From Clostridium sp. (GTDB lineage: Bacteria; Bacillota; Clostridia; Lachnospirales; Lachnospiraceae), in the NCBI GenBank assembly GCA_023667695.1, contig JAMOZY010000002.1:86229-150228 (forward strand): a DNA stretch of 64,000 bases. Direction: 5' to 3'. Shown here piece after piece: positions 29,335-38,904 of the stretch. Below the pieces are notes generated by a model, which was not told where the DNA came from, made no database searches, and saw only the letters and a list, made by a program, of their open reading frames with translations. Position 1 is the stretch's first letter; the number at the start of each line of letters is the position of its first letter. Position numbers and translations under genes: made by a program.

Positions 29335-30294
29335 CTAGATTGCCAGCAGTCCGATGAGACACAGAACCGTAGTAACAATGGAAAAAATCGCTACCACCTT
29401 CGTCTCCGGCCAGCCGGATAATTCAAAATGATGATGGATTGGCGCCATCTTAAAGGGCCGCTTTCCTGTCGCCTTATAAGAGGTTACCTGAATGATAACC
29501 GATAACACTTCAATCAGATAAATCAAAGCAACAATCGGAATGAACAACGGCATTTCCATCATATAGGCAGTTGCCGCCACAAAACCACCCAGGGCCAGGG
29601 AACCGGTATCTCCCATAAATACTCTTGCCGGATAGACATTATAAACCAGAAAGCCCAGCAGCGCTCCTACGGCTGCACAGGTAATGGGTTCGATTCCTGC
29701 CTTCATGCCGACGGCAACTACGGTAAAAAATGTTGCAATCAATACCGTTACGGAGGATGCCAGACCATCCAGGCCATCCGTAAAATTAGCGCCGTTTACC
29801 GTACCCAGCACTGCAACAAATAAAATCGGTACATACCAGAAGCCTACCTCCAGATAGTGACCACTCCAGAAAGGAATCATCATCCGGTTGCCAAGCTCTG
29901 TCTGAGTCATAATATAATAGCAGAATACTCCAGTCACTACAATCTGCAGTGCCATCTTCTGCCATGCCCGAAGCCCCATGGACCGTTTCATGACAACCTT
30001 AATATAATCATCCAGAAACCCAATCAGTCCAAAGCCTAAGGTCACAAACAGGATTGGAAGAATCTTTGGATAATCCTTCATATAAATCAGCGCCGTCACA
30101 ACGATGCTGCATAAAATAATCAGGCCGCCCATCGTCGGTGTACCGGACTTTTTCAAGTGGGACTCTGGTCCATCATCCCTTACAAACTGCCCAAACTTCA
30201 GCTTTTTCAAAAACGGGATAATGATGGGGCTTAATACCACACTGATTCCAAAGGAAATCAGAACCGGTAATACTATGTCATAATTCACATTCAT
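29335..30294 (-). CDS. mraY: Phospho-N-acetylmuramoyl-pentapeptide transferase MraY
   Basis: 319-residue, ten-helix enzyme with the MraY/WecA signatures SGTPTMGGL, FLDDYIKV (catalytic Asp pair), NFTDGLDGLA, FMGDTGSLALGG and the HHHFELSGWPE loop. It makes lipid I from UDP-MurNAc-pentapeptide and undecaprenyl phosphate. The frame runs to 30378, but the ATG at 30294 has GAGG eight bases before it and starts directly at the first membrane helix, as in homologues. Confidence 0.97.
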   Translation of the reverse strand: MNVNYDIVLPVLISFGISVVLSPIIIPFLKKLKFGQFVRDDGPESHLKKSGTPTMGGLIILCSIVVTALIYMKDYPKILPILFVTLGFGLIGFLDDYIKVVMKRSMGLRAWQKMALQIVVTGVFCYYIMTQTELGNRMMIPFWSGHYLEVGFWYVPILFVAVLGTVNGANFTDGLDGLASSVTVLIATFFTVVAVGMKAGIEPITCAAVGALLGFLVYNVYPARVFMGDTGSLALGGFVAATAYMMEMPLFIPIVALIYLIEVLSVIIQVTSYKATGKRPFKMAPIHHHFELSGWPETKVVAIFSIVTTVLCLIGLLAI

Positions 30295-30381
30295 GATACA
30301 TACCTCGCACTTTTGTACTTTAACTATCCTAGTATAATGCTTTTCCCTACGATAATCAAGCCTATTCCCCTGCTCCAAACC

Positions 30382-32139
30382 TCAGAAGCCTTCCGGCTCT
30401 CCAGGTTCTTCCGCCTCATATTCTGCTTCTATTCCAAGATATGGTAAAATATTTTCATAAATCCGCTGTGCTACCGGAGCTGCTATGGTTCCTCCATAGT
30501 AGATTCCTGTAGGTTCATTAATCAGCACCAGCGTAATGACCTGCGGATTGTCCGCCGGAGCAAGCCCGATAAAGGAGGAAATGTACTTTCCATTTCCCCT
30601 TGGCAGTTTTTCACTGGTTGCCGTTTTTCCGGCAATCCGATATCCCGCCACCTGCCCCCGTTTTCCGCCTCCTTCTGCCACAACAGCCTCCAACAGCTCC
30701 CGCATGGTTGCGGAGGTTTCTTCTGATACCACACCGGTTTCTACCGGATACTCATAGGCAGGAAACCGATTCCCTTCCGGGTCCTGGGCATACATACCAA
30801 AATGAGGCGTAACCAGATTACCGCCATTTACAACGGCACTGACTGCCGTAATCAGCTGCATGGGAGTAATCTGAAAGGACTGTCCAAAGGACATAATCGC
30901 TAAATCCACTTCCTTTACATCCTCCGGCTTATGCATGATGGAATTTGCTTCTCCGGGCAAATCGATTCCGGTCCGCTTCATAAGCCCCAGCTGTCTGTAG
31001 GTGTCATACATATCCTCCACGCCGACTCTCGCTCCTACATCCATAAAAACCGGATTACAGGAATTCATAATTCCCTGCCGAAAGGTTTCTACTCCATGTC
31101 CCGTGGTTTTGTGACACCGTATGGTCCGGTCTCCTACAATCCGGTATCCGGGACATACAAACGTATCTTCTACTGTCACCACACCCTTTTCCAGGGCAGC
31201 GGTTGCTGTTACCGTTTTAAAAATCGAACCCGGCTCATAGGTATCATTGATGCAAAAATTCCGCCACATCCGATTTAGGGCATTCTGCTTTTCTTCCTCA
31301 TTACTATATGCTGCATCTACATTCAGTGTATATGGGTCATTCAGATTGTATTCCGGTGCATTGACCATGGCATATATCTCACCATTTTGAGGATTCATAA
31401 CAATAATCGATACGCCAATTGCTTCCTTGGCAATCAGCGTCTTTTCTGCTTCCTGCTGGACATACGCCTGAATATTGGCATCTATGGATATATACAAATC
31501 ATTACCGGCAATGGGTTCCTGCCTGGATTCTGCCGTATTGGCAAGCTCAATACCATTGGCATCCGTTACCGTTAGGATATAACCATTTTTCCCCTGTAAA
31601 ACCGAATCGTATTCTACCTCCAGCCCTACAATTCCCTGATTATCCGAGCCGGTAAAGCCCAATACCTTGGATGCCATATCATCAAAGGGATAATACCGTT
31701 TATAATCCTCATCTACCATAACGCCATCCAGGTGATAGGCGCGTATGAAATCGGCGGTTTCCTTCGCCACGTTACTTTTAATTCTTTCCCTGGAGGATAC
31801 CTTTTCAACCTTGCTTCGTATACTATCTTCTGACATCTCCAGTTCTCTGCTTAATACTTCAATCACCTGCTCCGGGTCCGTGACCTGGCTATGTATCACG
31901 GAAATCGTACAAACCGGCCGGTTGCCTGCCAATACTACACCATTCCGATCCAGAATCCGTCCCCTAGGCGCCTTGATTGCCCGTTCCCGTTCGTGTAGAG
32001 CCTGGGCGCGTCCGGAATAATATTCGCCCTGCCCAATCATAATATATCCCAGCCTGCCAATCAAAAACATGGCCGCGGCAAAAACCATACAGAACAGGAC
32101 CAGCATTTTCTTGCGATTATAGGTCTTGACTCCCGTCAT
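30382..32139 (-). CDS. Class B penicillin-binding protein, SpoVD/FtsI-like, with KTA in place of KTG
   Basis: 585 residues. One N-terminal membrane anchor is followed by the PBP dimerisation domain (PRGRILDRNGVVLAGNRP) and a transpeptidase with SxxK (EPGSIFKT, Ser about 305) and SCN (about 360-362). The third motif reads AGKTATSEK (about 505-507), so the usual glycine of KTG is alanine. There is no PASTA domain. It is a septal or spore-cortex transpeptidase partner of FtsW/SpoVE; B. subtilis has pbpB followed by spoVD at the same place. The ATG at 32139 is spaced better from AGAAGG than the one at 32148. Confidence 0.88.
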   Translation of the reverse strand: MTGVKTYNRKKMLVLFCMVFAAAMFLIGRLGYIMIGQGEYYSGRAQALHERERAIKAPRGRILDRNGVVLAGNRPVCTISVIHSQVTDPEQVIEVLSRELEMSEDSIRSKVEKVSSRERIKSNVAKETADFIRAYHLDGVMVDEDYKRYYPFDDMASKVLGFTGSDNQGIVGLEVEYDSVLQGKNGYILTVTDANGIELANTAESRQEPIAGNDLYISIDANIQAYVQQEAEKTLIAKEAIGVSIIVMNPQNGEIYAMVNAPEYNLNDPYTLNVDAAYSNEEEKQNALNRMWRNFCINDTYEPGSIFKTVTATAALEKGVVTVEDTFVCPGYRIVGDRTIRCHKTTGHGVETFRQGIMNSCNPVFMDVGARVGVEDMYDTYRQLGLMKRTGIDLPGEANSIMHKPEDVKEVDLAIMSFGQSFQITPMQLITAVSAVVNGGNLVTPHFGMYAQDPEGNRFPAYEYPVETGVVSEETSATMRELLEAVVAEGGGKRGQVAGYRIAGKTATSEKLPRGNGKYISSFIGLAPADNPQVITLVLINEPTGIYYGGTIAAPVAQRIYENILPYLGIEAEYEAEEPGEPEGF

Positions 32140-32261
32140 GATTTCCATCCTTCTATGGTATCTGTATAGTATACGTCGTCCGGCAAAGGGTTATGATTCT
32201 CTTTTCTATCTTTTCTTATCTTTTAATTCGGTATTAAATTGGAAATCTGCTTCCCTATCCG

Positions 32262-34418
32262 CTATTCCTGCGGTGGTTCCTGGGTACTGCTTTCCGTCGG
32301 ACTTTCCCCGTTCTCCGGCTCTGTGCCATCCTCCGGTGTATCACCAGAGGCTTCTCCTTCTGGTTCCGGATCACTCTGGACCGGTATTGCCGCTTCATCC
32401 TGCACCGGACTGCCATCATCAACACTGGTGTTGCTTTGGAATACATTCATATAAGGAAGAACCTCCTGGAAAATATCATGTGCCAGCAGGGAGGACGCGC
32501 CACTGTGGGACTGATCCGCTTCCCTCGGTTCATCTACAACAACATACAATACGATTTTCGGCTTTTCTACCGGAGCAAAACCAATAAAAGAAATTACATA
32601 TTTTTCATTTCCCCGGGGCAGCTTCTCCGCCGTTCCCGTTTTACCGCCAATGCTATAGCCTTCCAGACGAACCCGTTTTCCGGTACCGGTCTCTACAGCC
32701 TGATACAAATATTCCTTCAACAGACCGGAAGTCTCCTCTGAGATAGTTCTCCGCAGAACCGTTGGCTCATAGCTGGTAATCACATCCCCATTTTCATTCA
32801 CGACCTGCTTCATAACATGAGGCTGGTAATAATTCCCTCCATTAATCAGAGAGCAAAAGCCCGTACAAAGCTGAATCATGGATACATTCTGCCCCTGTCC
32901 AAAGGAAGCCGTTGCCAGTTCCATAGGATTCAATCCCTCTTCGGCATAAAACAACTCCGCCGTATTGATTTCACCAGGCAGGTCCACATAGGTTCTGGCT
33001 CCAAATCCAAAGACTTTTTCGTATTTATAAAAGACGGTCGCCCCTTCCCTCTGTACAATCTGCATCAATGCGCAGTTGCAGGACTGCATAATCGCCTCTT
33101 CTATCGTTACCATACCATGCCCGCTTGTTAAATGACAATTTACCGGCCGTTCCTCTTCAATAACCGTGTAGCGGCCTTCACAAAGGAAGGAATCACTGTT
33201 ATGAATCACATCCTCCTCCAGACCGGCGGCTACCGTAAAGGGCTTAAAGGTAGAGCCGGGTTCAAAGCTGTCACTGATAACATAATTCCGCCAAACCTTA
33301 TTCAGTGCATTCAATCGTTCTTCATCCGTCATCTGTGCCGCCAGCTCCGGACCGCTTGGAGCAGAAATTACCACTGTTTGCGGCTCCACCGGCTGTGGTT
33401 CACCTTCTGTATTTTCTTCATTTTCTCCTGCCGGAGGTTCTGCGGTCGGCTGAACCATACGGGTAAGGGAATAAGAACCATCCGGATTGGCAAACTGATA
33501 ATAAAAGCACTCTTCATTATAGGGCTGATTACAGTCAAAGGTATAGGAATTCGCCATGGCCAGTATTTCACCGTTATTCGGGTCCATCGCTACTACAGAA
33601 ACACTTGCAGCGCCGGTTTCCGCCATAAACTCCGCAATCTGCTGTTCTACAATTATCTGGATATTGGCATCCAGTGTCGTCACGATGGAATAACCGTTCT
33701 TCGCTTCCCGTATGGTCCGCTGCAAGGTCTGGTCGCTGGTCAGATAACCATACTGCCTTCCTTCTATGCCATTCAATTCCTCATTATAATACAGTTCAAT
33801 TCCAGAGTTTCCCACATTGCCGCTTGCCGTAAAGCCCAGTACCTGACATGCCATGGTATTATACGGATAATACCGTTGATATTCGTCCTCTAACCATATT
33901 CCCACTATCTGTCCTCCATCCTTGGTTTCCAGATATTCATTATAGGGAGCCACTATATCATAAGACAGCCACCGCGCCATAATTTTATACAGAGAATTTT
34001 CATCTGCCAGTGCCTGGTTTATTTCTTCATCCGTCAAGCTGAAATAGGTTTTTAATGCAGAAATAACCAGCTGCTTTTTCGTAGTCTTTTCTCCATTCTC
34101 CAATTCCACTTCCTTGTCGCCTTCCGCCAGGATAATCTTCGGCTCCAGAATCAGATTGTATACCTTGGTACTGGTTGCCAGCTCCGTTCCGTTCCGGTCC
34201 AGAATATCTCCCCGACGGTAAGGAATGGTAATACTGTCATACCGCTGCTGGGATAACACCCGCACCTCATAATCCTCACCCTTGACCTGTTCGATATATA
34301 CCAGCCTGCATAAAACGACAATAAAGCCGACCAGAACCATTATAAAAACACCTGTCAGCTTTATTTTCATTCTATGCAAAAACTTTTTCCTTACCTTACG
34401 TTTTTTTTGTCCAGCCAT
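32262..34418 (-). CDS. Class B penicillin-binding protein (FtsI/PBP2-like, first of two)
   Basis: 718 residues. It has a basic N-terminus, one membrane helix, a dimerisation domain (YRRGDILDRNGTELATSTKV) and a transpeptidase domain with STFK (389-392), SCN (446-448) and KTG (593-595), all canonical. Two low-complexity P/E-rich segments are odd: about residues 321-355, inserted ahead of the active site, and the last 70 residues, an acidic S/E/P tail outside the cell. It directly follows ftsL, which fits the divisome transpeptidase. AGGAG precedes the ATG. Confidence 0.92.
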   Translation of the reverse strand: MAGQKKRKVRKKFLHRMKIKLTGVFIMVLVGFIVVLCRLVYIEQVKGEDYEVRVLSQQRYDSITIPYRRGDILDRNGTELATSTKVYNLILEPKIILAEGDKEVELENGEKTTKKQLVISALKTYFSLTDEEINQALADENSLYKIMARWLSYDIVAPYNEYLETKDGGQIVGIWLEDEYQRYYPYNTMACQVLGFTASGNVGNSGIELYYNEELNGIEGRQYGYLTSDQTLQRTIREAKNGYSIVTTLDANIQIIVEQQIAEFMAETGAASVSVVAMDPNNGEILAMANSYTFDCNQPYNEECFYYQFANPDGSYSLTRMVQPTAEPPAGENEENTEGEPQPVEPQTVVISAPSGPELAAQMTDEERLNALNKVWRNYVISDSFEPGSTFKPFTVAAGLEEDVIHNSDSFLCEGRYTVIEEERPVNCHLTSGHGMVTIEEAIMQSCNCALMQIVQREGATVFYKYEKVFGFGARTYVDLPGEINTAELFYAEEGLNPMELATASFGQGQNVSMIQLCTGFCSLINGGNYYQPHVMKQVVNENGDVITSYEPTVLRRTISEETSGLLKEYLYQAVETGTGKRVRLEGYSIGGKTGTAEKLPRGNEKYVISFIGFAPVEKPKIVLYVVVDEPREADQSHSGASSLLAHDIFQEVLPYMNVFQSNTSVDDGSPVQDEAAIPVQSDPEPEGEASGDTPEDGTEPENGESPTESSTQEPPQE

Positions 34419-34466
34419 ATTTTTCTCCTGTTCGCTCTACCGAATTCCCAACTGCGTTCCGCCTGT

Positions 34467-34967
34467 TTACCGAACATCCGGAATATCCTGAAATTGCCGG
34501 ACATAATCAGCCTCGGTCAAATTATAATATACAACCTGGTCTTCCGCAGGATATACCATCCCCAGCTGATTGATTGCAATGTCACGGATTTGCTCCAGAT
34601 TTACACTACTGTTAATTCTGGTTTCATAAGCATTATTGTTATCGGTCAAGACTTCAATCTCTGACTGCAGCGTGGTAATAGAAGCGCTCTGACCTGTCAC
34701 CTTTGCCTGCATAGACAGCATCAAGGTACAAGCACCCAGCGTAGCCACTACAGAAAAAGCAAGAAACACGGCAAATGCAGGATGCATTGCAAGCTTCAGC
34801 CCCTTTTGCGGCTTTGCTTTGCGAACCTTGGCATATCCCGGCAGTTCCTCTTCCTGTGTACGTTCCGGTACCCGTTCTGGTCTGGCGTACTGCGGCTGCA
34901 CTGCCAGCTTCCTTGCTGCTGTGCCATCCGTATAATATCTCATATTTGTCTGCCTATACTCTCTCAT
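34467..34967 (-). CDS. ftsL: FtsL-like septum formation protein
   Basis: 166 residues. An arginine- and glutamate-rich cytosolic tail of about 70 residues is followed by a single membrane helix (AVFLAFSVVATLGACTLML) and an extracytoplasmic coiled coil (ITTLQSEIEVLTDNNNAYETRI) ending NQLGMVYPAEDQVVYYN, the FtsL/DivIC pattern. It activates the FtsW-FtsI synthase. Sequence conservation in this family is low; the call rests on topology and its place between rsmH and the PBP gene. Confidence 0.85.
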   Translation of the reverse strand: MREYRQTNMRYYTDGTAARKLAVQPQYARPERVPERTQEEELPGYAKVRKAKPQKGLKLAMHPAFAVFLAFSVVATLGACTLMLSMQAKVTGQSASITTLQSEIEVLTDNNNAYETRINSSVNLEQIRDIAINQLGMVYPAEDQVVYYNLTEADYVRQFQDIPDVR

Positions 34968-34982
34968 TCATACTCCAACTTT

Positions 34983-35921
34983 CTATCCTATTTTTTCAAA
35001 CACACGAAGCTTGGAACTCTTCGCACGCGGGTTATCCTCCAGCTCTTTCTCCTGTGGAACAACAGGCTTTTTCGTAATTACCCTTCCTCTTGATACCCTG
35101 CCGCAGGTACAGACCGGAAAGTCCGGCGGGCAGATACAGGGATTCTCATTTCGTTTAAAAATAGTTTTCACAATCCGGTCCTCTAAGGAATGAAAGGTAA
35201 TCACACACAATCTTCCCTTGGGATTTAACAGCTCAATCATGTCATCTAGGGAATGTTCCAGCACCTCCAGTTCATGATTTAATTCAATCCGAATTGCCTG
35301 ATAGGTACGTTTGGATGGATGTCCGCCGTTCAACCTTGCCTTGGCAGGAATCGCCCCCCGGATTACTCCATTCAATTCTTCCGTTGTTTCAATCGGCTTT
35401 ACCGCTCTTGCCTGTACAATATGCCTGGCAATATTTTTTGCAAAGCGTTCCTCTCCGTAATCCCGAATAACCCGAAATAATTCCATTTCACTGTATTCAT
35501 TTATAATATCTTTTGCCGTTTTATTCTGTCTTTGATCCATTCTCATATCCAGCGGAGCATTTTCGCGGTAGGTAAAACCTCTACCTACCGTGTCCAGTTG
35601 ATAAGAAGAGACTCCTAAATCAAGAACGATTCCATCAACACCGTTAATGTCCAGTTCCTGTATTCTGTATTTCATATTACAATAATTATCCCGAAGGATT
35701 GTCACCCTGTCCTTATATGGCTCCAAGCGTATCTTACTGACCGCAATGGCTGCTTCATCCTGGTCAATTCCAATGAATCTTCCGTGAGGGGACAATCGGC
35801 TGCAAACCACACCGGCATGTCCTGCACCACCCAGGGTTCCATCTACGTAAATCCCCTCCGGCTGGATGTTCAGGTACTCTATGGTTTCCTCCAGTAATAC
35901 GGATTTGTGTTGAAATTCCAT
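34983..35921 (-). CDS. rsmH: 16S rRNA m4C1402 methyltransferase RsmH (MraW)
   Basis: 312-residue class I methyltransferase opening with [15 protein letters not shown] and [15 protein letters not shown] (SAM site). [13 protein letters not shown] and the C-terminal [14 protein letters not shown] motif complete the MraW signature. It N4-methylates C1402 in the ribosomal P site. AGGAGG lies before the ATG. It is second in the mraZ-led cluster. Confidence 0.97.
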   Translation of the reverse strand: MEFQHKSVLLEETIEYLNIQPEGIYVDGTLGGAGHAGVVCSRLSPHGRFIGIDQDEAAIAVSKIRLEPYKDRVTILRDNYCNMKYRIQELDINGVDGIVLDLGVSSYQLDTVGRGFTYRENAPLDMRMDQRQNKTAKDIINEYSEMELFRVIRDYGEERFAKNIARHIVQARAVKPIETTEELNGVIRGAIPAKARLNGGHPSKRTYQAIRIELNHELEVLEHSLDDMIELLNPKGRLCVITFHSLEDRIVKTIFKRNENPCICPPDFPVCTCGRVSRGRVITKKPVVPQEKELEDNPRAKSSKLRVFEKIG

Positions 35922-35930
35922 GTCAGCCTC

Positions 35931-36377
35931 CTAGAACTCAATGCCGAGCGCTTCCAAATCTTCTACAATCTCATCCATGTTCTCAGCAATTTCGAGATTC
36001 CGTTTGTTCCATGCCTCCATATCCCAGATTTCAATCCGCTCAATATTGCCTACAATCGCTACTTCCTTGGTAATACCGGCAAAATCCCGTAAAATCTGCG
36101 GCAGCAGAATCCTCCCCTGACTGTCCAGTTCACAGTCCACAGCGCCTGCCACAAAGAAATCCTTGGTCTGTCTCGCCCGCTTATTCAGGGTTGGCAGCTT
36201 TCTCAGCTTTGCCTGAAACTCGTCCCACTCCTGGTCGGGATATCCATACAAACAGCCATCCAGGCCTTTGGTCACCACAAAGGTCTCACCTAACTGTTCC
36301 CGAAGCTTCGTAGGGATAATCAGTCTGCCCTTAGCATCAACGCTATGATTAAATTGTCCTTTTAATCCGCTGGACAT
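35931..36377 (-). CDS. mraZ: Transcriptional regulator MraZ
   Basis: 148 residues, two AbrB-like SpoVT/MraZ halves: GQFNHSVDAKGRLIIPTKLR near residue 6 and AVDCELDSQGRILLPQILR near residue 80, each with the DxxGR DNA-binding signature. MraZ oligomerises into a ring and binds tandem repeats in its own promoter region, controlling the division/wall cluster. Exactly such repeats (four GTGGTG boxes at 10-bp spacing) lie 34 bases upstream of the ATG. Confidence 0.96.
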   Translation of the reverse strand: MSSGLKGQFNHSVDAKGRLIIPTKLREQLGETFVVTKGLDGCLYGYPDQEWDEFQAKLRKLPTLNKRARQTKDFFVAGAVDCELDSQGRILLPQILRDFAGITKEVAIVGNIERIEIWDMEAWNKRNLEIAENMDEIVEDLEALGIEF

Positions 36378-36410
36378 AACTCCACTTCCCCTTCATATGG
36401 ATGAGAATTT

Positions 36411-36446
36411 CACCACTTCACACCACATTCCACCACATTCCACCAC
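36411..36446 (-). promoter_or_regulatory. Four tandem MraZ boxes
   Basis: CACCAC on the plus strand (GTGGTG on the minus strand) recurs at 36411, 36421, 36431 and 36441, exactly one helical turn apart, with two of the intervening tetranucleotides identical (ATTC). Known MraZ operators are 3-4 direct repeats with this spacing. The boxes lie immediately downstream of the predicted -10, so bound MraZ would obstruct transcription of the whole cluster. Confidence 0.9.
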
Positions 36447-36456
36447 TTTTATGGCT

Positions 36457-36485
36457 ATTTTATATTATTTGTGAGGGAATTTCAA
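36457..36485 (-). promoter_or_regulatory. Predicted sigma-A promoter of the mraZ cluster
   Basis: On the minus strand TTGAAA (36485-36480), a 17-base spacer and TAAAAT (36462-36457). The MraZ boxes begin 11 bases downstream of the -10. The leader to the mraZ ATG is about 70 bases. Confidence 0.75.
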
Positions 36486-36762
36486 GTGGTAAAACACGCA
36501 AATAGGGAAATAGTTCGCGATAAACTGCATAAAGTTTTTGTCGTTTTTTTGTGCAATTGCGCCAAAAAAAGAACCGATTTTCTCGGTTCTTTCGTTAAAA
36601 TATCTATATTTAGTTACGGTCTTGTCTAAAATCCACTATATCTAGTGTTGAATAAGGATTCCCCTGTTTTTTTCTCGGATTCCCCACTTTTAGCTGCTTC
36701 ACCTCGTCACTGAGACAGACCTATCCGGTTACTTTCTCTCTGCCGTCACTTCTTTCCAGCAA
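36486..36762. other. Gap between mraZ promoter and lgt
   Basis: About 280 bases with no gene. It contains the lgt terminator at 36568-36592. Between 36600 and 36762 I see only an AT-rich stretch and a loose repeat of GGATTCCCC (36658-36666 and 36678-36686). No open frame with a ribosome binding site is visible on either strand. Confidence 0.6.
36568..36592 (-). terminator. Rho-independent terminator downstream of lgt
   Basis: On the minus strand AAAGAACCGA, loop GAAAA, then TCGGTTCTTTTTTT: a stem of ten base pairs ending in a run of seven T. It lies about 170 bases past the lgt stop and before the mraZ promoter on the same strand, so it insulates the two units. Confidence 0.85.
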
Positions 36763-37677
36763 TTATTTTGATGCTGCCAGCTTCGCATTCTTCTTATACT
36801 TTTGAAATTGTATCATATAAAACACAATGGCTGCCAAAACGAGGACAAGGGCAAGGGCTTGGGAAACCCGGATTCCGGTACTGCCTATCATTAAAGAATC
36901 CGTTCGTAAGCCTTCAATCCAGAATCGTCCCAGACCATAGCCGCCCAGATAAAGGGTCAGAATTTCTCCGTTAAACTTCTTATGCTTACGCCAAATCATC
37001 AAAAAGATAAACAAGAGCAGATTCCACATCCCCTCATATAAAAACGTAGGATGTACCTGAATGCAGCCGTTCACTGTATTTAATAGCATCTCATCCGTAA
37101 TAATACCTGCCTGCTGCAGCCCATATAAGGTTCCATTGTTCTCATAATATTCCAATGGGATTGCCATTGCAAGCAAAGAATCCGTATAGGAACCAAAGGC
37201 TTCACGATTAAAGAAATTCCCCCATCTTCCAAGCATCTGAGCCAAAGGCACACCCAGCGCAATGGTATCCATCATAGTAAAAAAGGAAACCTTCCGTTTC
37301 CTGGCAAAAATCAGGCAAACCAAAACACCGCCAATCAAGCCGCCATAAATCGCCAGCCCGCCCTGCCGGAGATTGATAATCCGCAAAAAAGTCTCCCAGA
37401 AGCTGGCACCTGGAAGGAAATAATAATCCCAGGCAAAAATCACGTAATAAATCCTTGCTGCTATGATAGCAGGAAAAATCAATATCAGCAGGTAATCCAG
37501 ATACAACTCCGGATCCTGTCCCGTCCGCTTTGCCTCCTGGTTTGCAATCAGATACGCCAGTAAAAATCCGACTGCAATCACAACTCCATATAGCTTTATT
37601 TCCACTCCGAATATAGTAAACCCATCCGGTATATTCCTCAAATATAAGCCGATATTCGGGAACCCGATATCATTCAT
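36763..37677 (-). CDS. lgt: Prolipoprotein diacylglyceryl transferase Lgt
   Basis: 304 residues and seven membrane segments. Signature blocks are LAIYGGLIGGVLVC, the invariant GRWGNFFNREAFG and HPTFLYEGMWNL. It transfers diacylglycerol from phosphatidylglycerol to the lipobox cysteine of prelipoproteins, at the outer face of the cytoplasmic membrane. AAAGGAG precedes the ATG. It is followed by a terminator. Confidence 0.96.
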   Translation of the reverse strand: MNDIGFPNIGLYLRNIPDGFTIFGVEIKLYGVVIAVGFLLAYLIANQEAKRTGQDPELYLDYLLILIFPAIIAARIYYVIFAWDYYFLPGASFWETFLRIINLRQGGLAIYGGLIGGVLVCLIFARKRKVSFFTMMDTIALGVPLAQMLGRWGNFFNREAFGSYTDSLLAMAIPLEYYENNGTLYGLQQAGIITDEMLLNTVNGCIQVHPTFLYEGMWNLLLFIFLMIWRKHKKFNGEILTLYLGGYGLGRFWIEGLRTDSLMIGSTGIRVSQALALVLVLAAIVFYMIQFQKYKKNAKLAASK

Positions 37678-37731
37678 TTTCTTGCTCCTTTCCCTGCATA
37701 AGCTGCTTACTACAAAGTCTTTGCCCTTATG

Positions 37732-38829
37732 CTATACGTTGAACTTAAATAAGATAACATCTCCATCCTGAACCACGTATTCTTTTCCTTCCGAACGCAA
37801 CAGTCCCTTTTCTTTGGCTGCATTTAAGCTGCCTAGCGCTATCAGGTCCTGATAACTTACGATTTCCGCCCGGATAAAGCCCCGTTCAAAATCAGAATGA
37901 ATCTTTCCGGCTGCCTGGGGTGCCTTTGTTCCTTTTGTAATCGTCCAGGCCCGGGTTTCTGTTTCTCCTGCCGTCAGATAGCTGATTAGCCCCAGCAATG
38001 AATAACTGGCCCGTATCAGCTTTTCCAATCCGGATTCCGTCAGTCCCAGCGCTTCCAGGAATTCCTGCCGTTCCTCCTCTTCCAGCTCCGATATCTCCGC
38101 TTCGATTTCCGCACAGACTACAAATACCTCACAATCCGTTTTCCCTGCATATTCTTTTACCGACGCTACATATGCATTGCTACTTCCGTCATCTGCAAGG
38201 TCATCCTCACTTACATTTGCCGCAAAAATAACCGGCTTATAGGTCAGCAGATTGTATTCCTGCAGCCATTTTAGTTCATCCTCATCCCTAGTCTCAAAGG
38301 TCTTTGCAAGCTTCCCTGCCTCCAAATGCGTCTTTATCCGGTTCTGCAATTCCAGCTCCTTCGCCAGGGTCTTATCATTCTTTGCTCCTCTGGCAGTTTT
38401 TGCAATCCGGCGTTCCAACACTTCAATATCGGAAAATATCAATTCAAAATTAATGGTTTCGATATCCCGAAGAGGATTCACGCTTCCGTCCACATGAATC
38501 ACATTGGAATCATCAAAGCAGCGAACCACATGCAGAATGGCATCTACTTCCCGGATGTTGGCAAGAAATTGATTTCCCAGCCCTTCTCCCTTGGAAGCTC
38601 CTTTAACCAGACCTGCAATATCCACAAATTCTATCACAGCCGGTGTGGTCTTTGCAGAATGATACAGTTCTGTCAATCTGGTCAGCCGTTCATCCGGCAC
38701 TGCCACGATTCCTACATTCGGATCAATGGTGCAGAAGGGATAATTGGCACTTTCCGCACCTGCTTTTGTTAATGAATTAAATAATGTACTTTTCCCTACA
38801 TTGGGCAGTCCAACGATGCCTAATTTCAT
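37732..38829 (-). CDS. ychF: Redox-responsive ATPase/GTPase YchF (OLA1 family)
   Basis: 365 residues. The G domain has GIVGLPNVGKSTLFNSLT, the DIAGLVKGASKGEGLGN switch region and FAANVSE in place of NKxD, the hallmark of the ATP-preferring YchF. A coiled-coil insertion and the C-terminal TGS domain (ending QDGDVILFKFNV) are present. It associates with ribosomes in translation control. GGAGG lies 12 bases before the ATG. It forms the left flank of the accessory island. Confidence 0.96.
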   Translation of the reverse strand: MKLGIVGLPNVGKSTLFNSLTKAGAESANYPFCTIDPNVGIVAVPDERLTRLTELYHSAKTTPAVIEFVDIAGLVKGASKGEGLGNQFLANIREVDAILHVVRCFDDSNVIHVDGSVNPLRDIETINFELIFSDIEVLERRIAKTARGAKNDKTLAKELELQNRIKTHLEAGKLAKTFETRDEDELKWLQEYNLLTYKPVIFAANVSEDDLADDGSSNAYVASVKEYAGKTDCEVFVVCAEIEAEISELEEEERQEFLEALGLTESGLEKLIRASYSLLGLISYLTAGETETRAWTITKGTKAPQAAGKIHSDFERGFIRAEIVSYQDLIALGSLNAAKEKGLLRSEGKEYVVQDGDVILFKFNV

Positions 38830-38904
38830 AATTTATATATTCCTCCTTTGAAATGCCGTAAAATGAGCATTGCTTGATATTTCTATTTTTTGTGAGTACC
38901 AATT

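Noticed and set aside
33132-33893. A 253-residue plus-strand frame opposite the first PBP gene
   Set aside because: It lies wholly inside a conserved gene on the other strand, has no recognisable domain, and its composition is that of an antisense shadow.
36411-36446. Four short CACCAC repeats considered as a CRISPR-like or satellite array
   Set aside because: The 10-bp period, position below a promoter and adjacency to mraZ identify them as MraZ boxes; there are no spacers.
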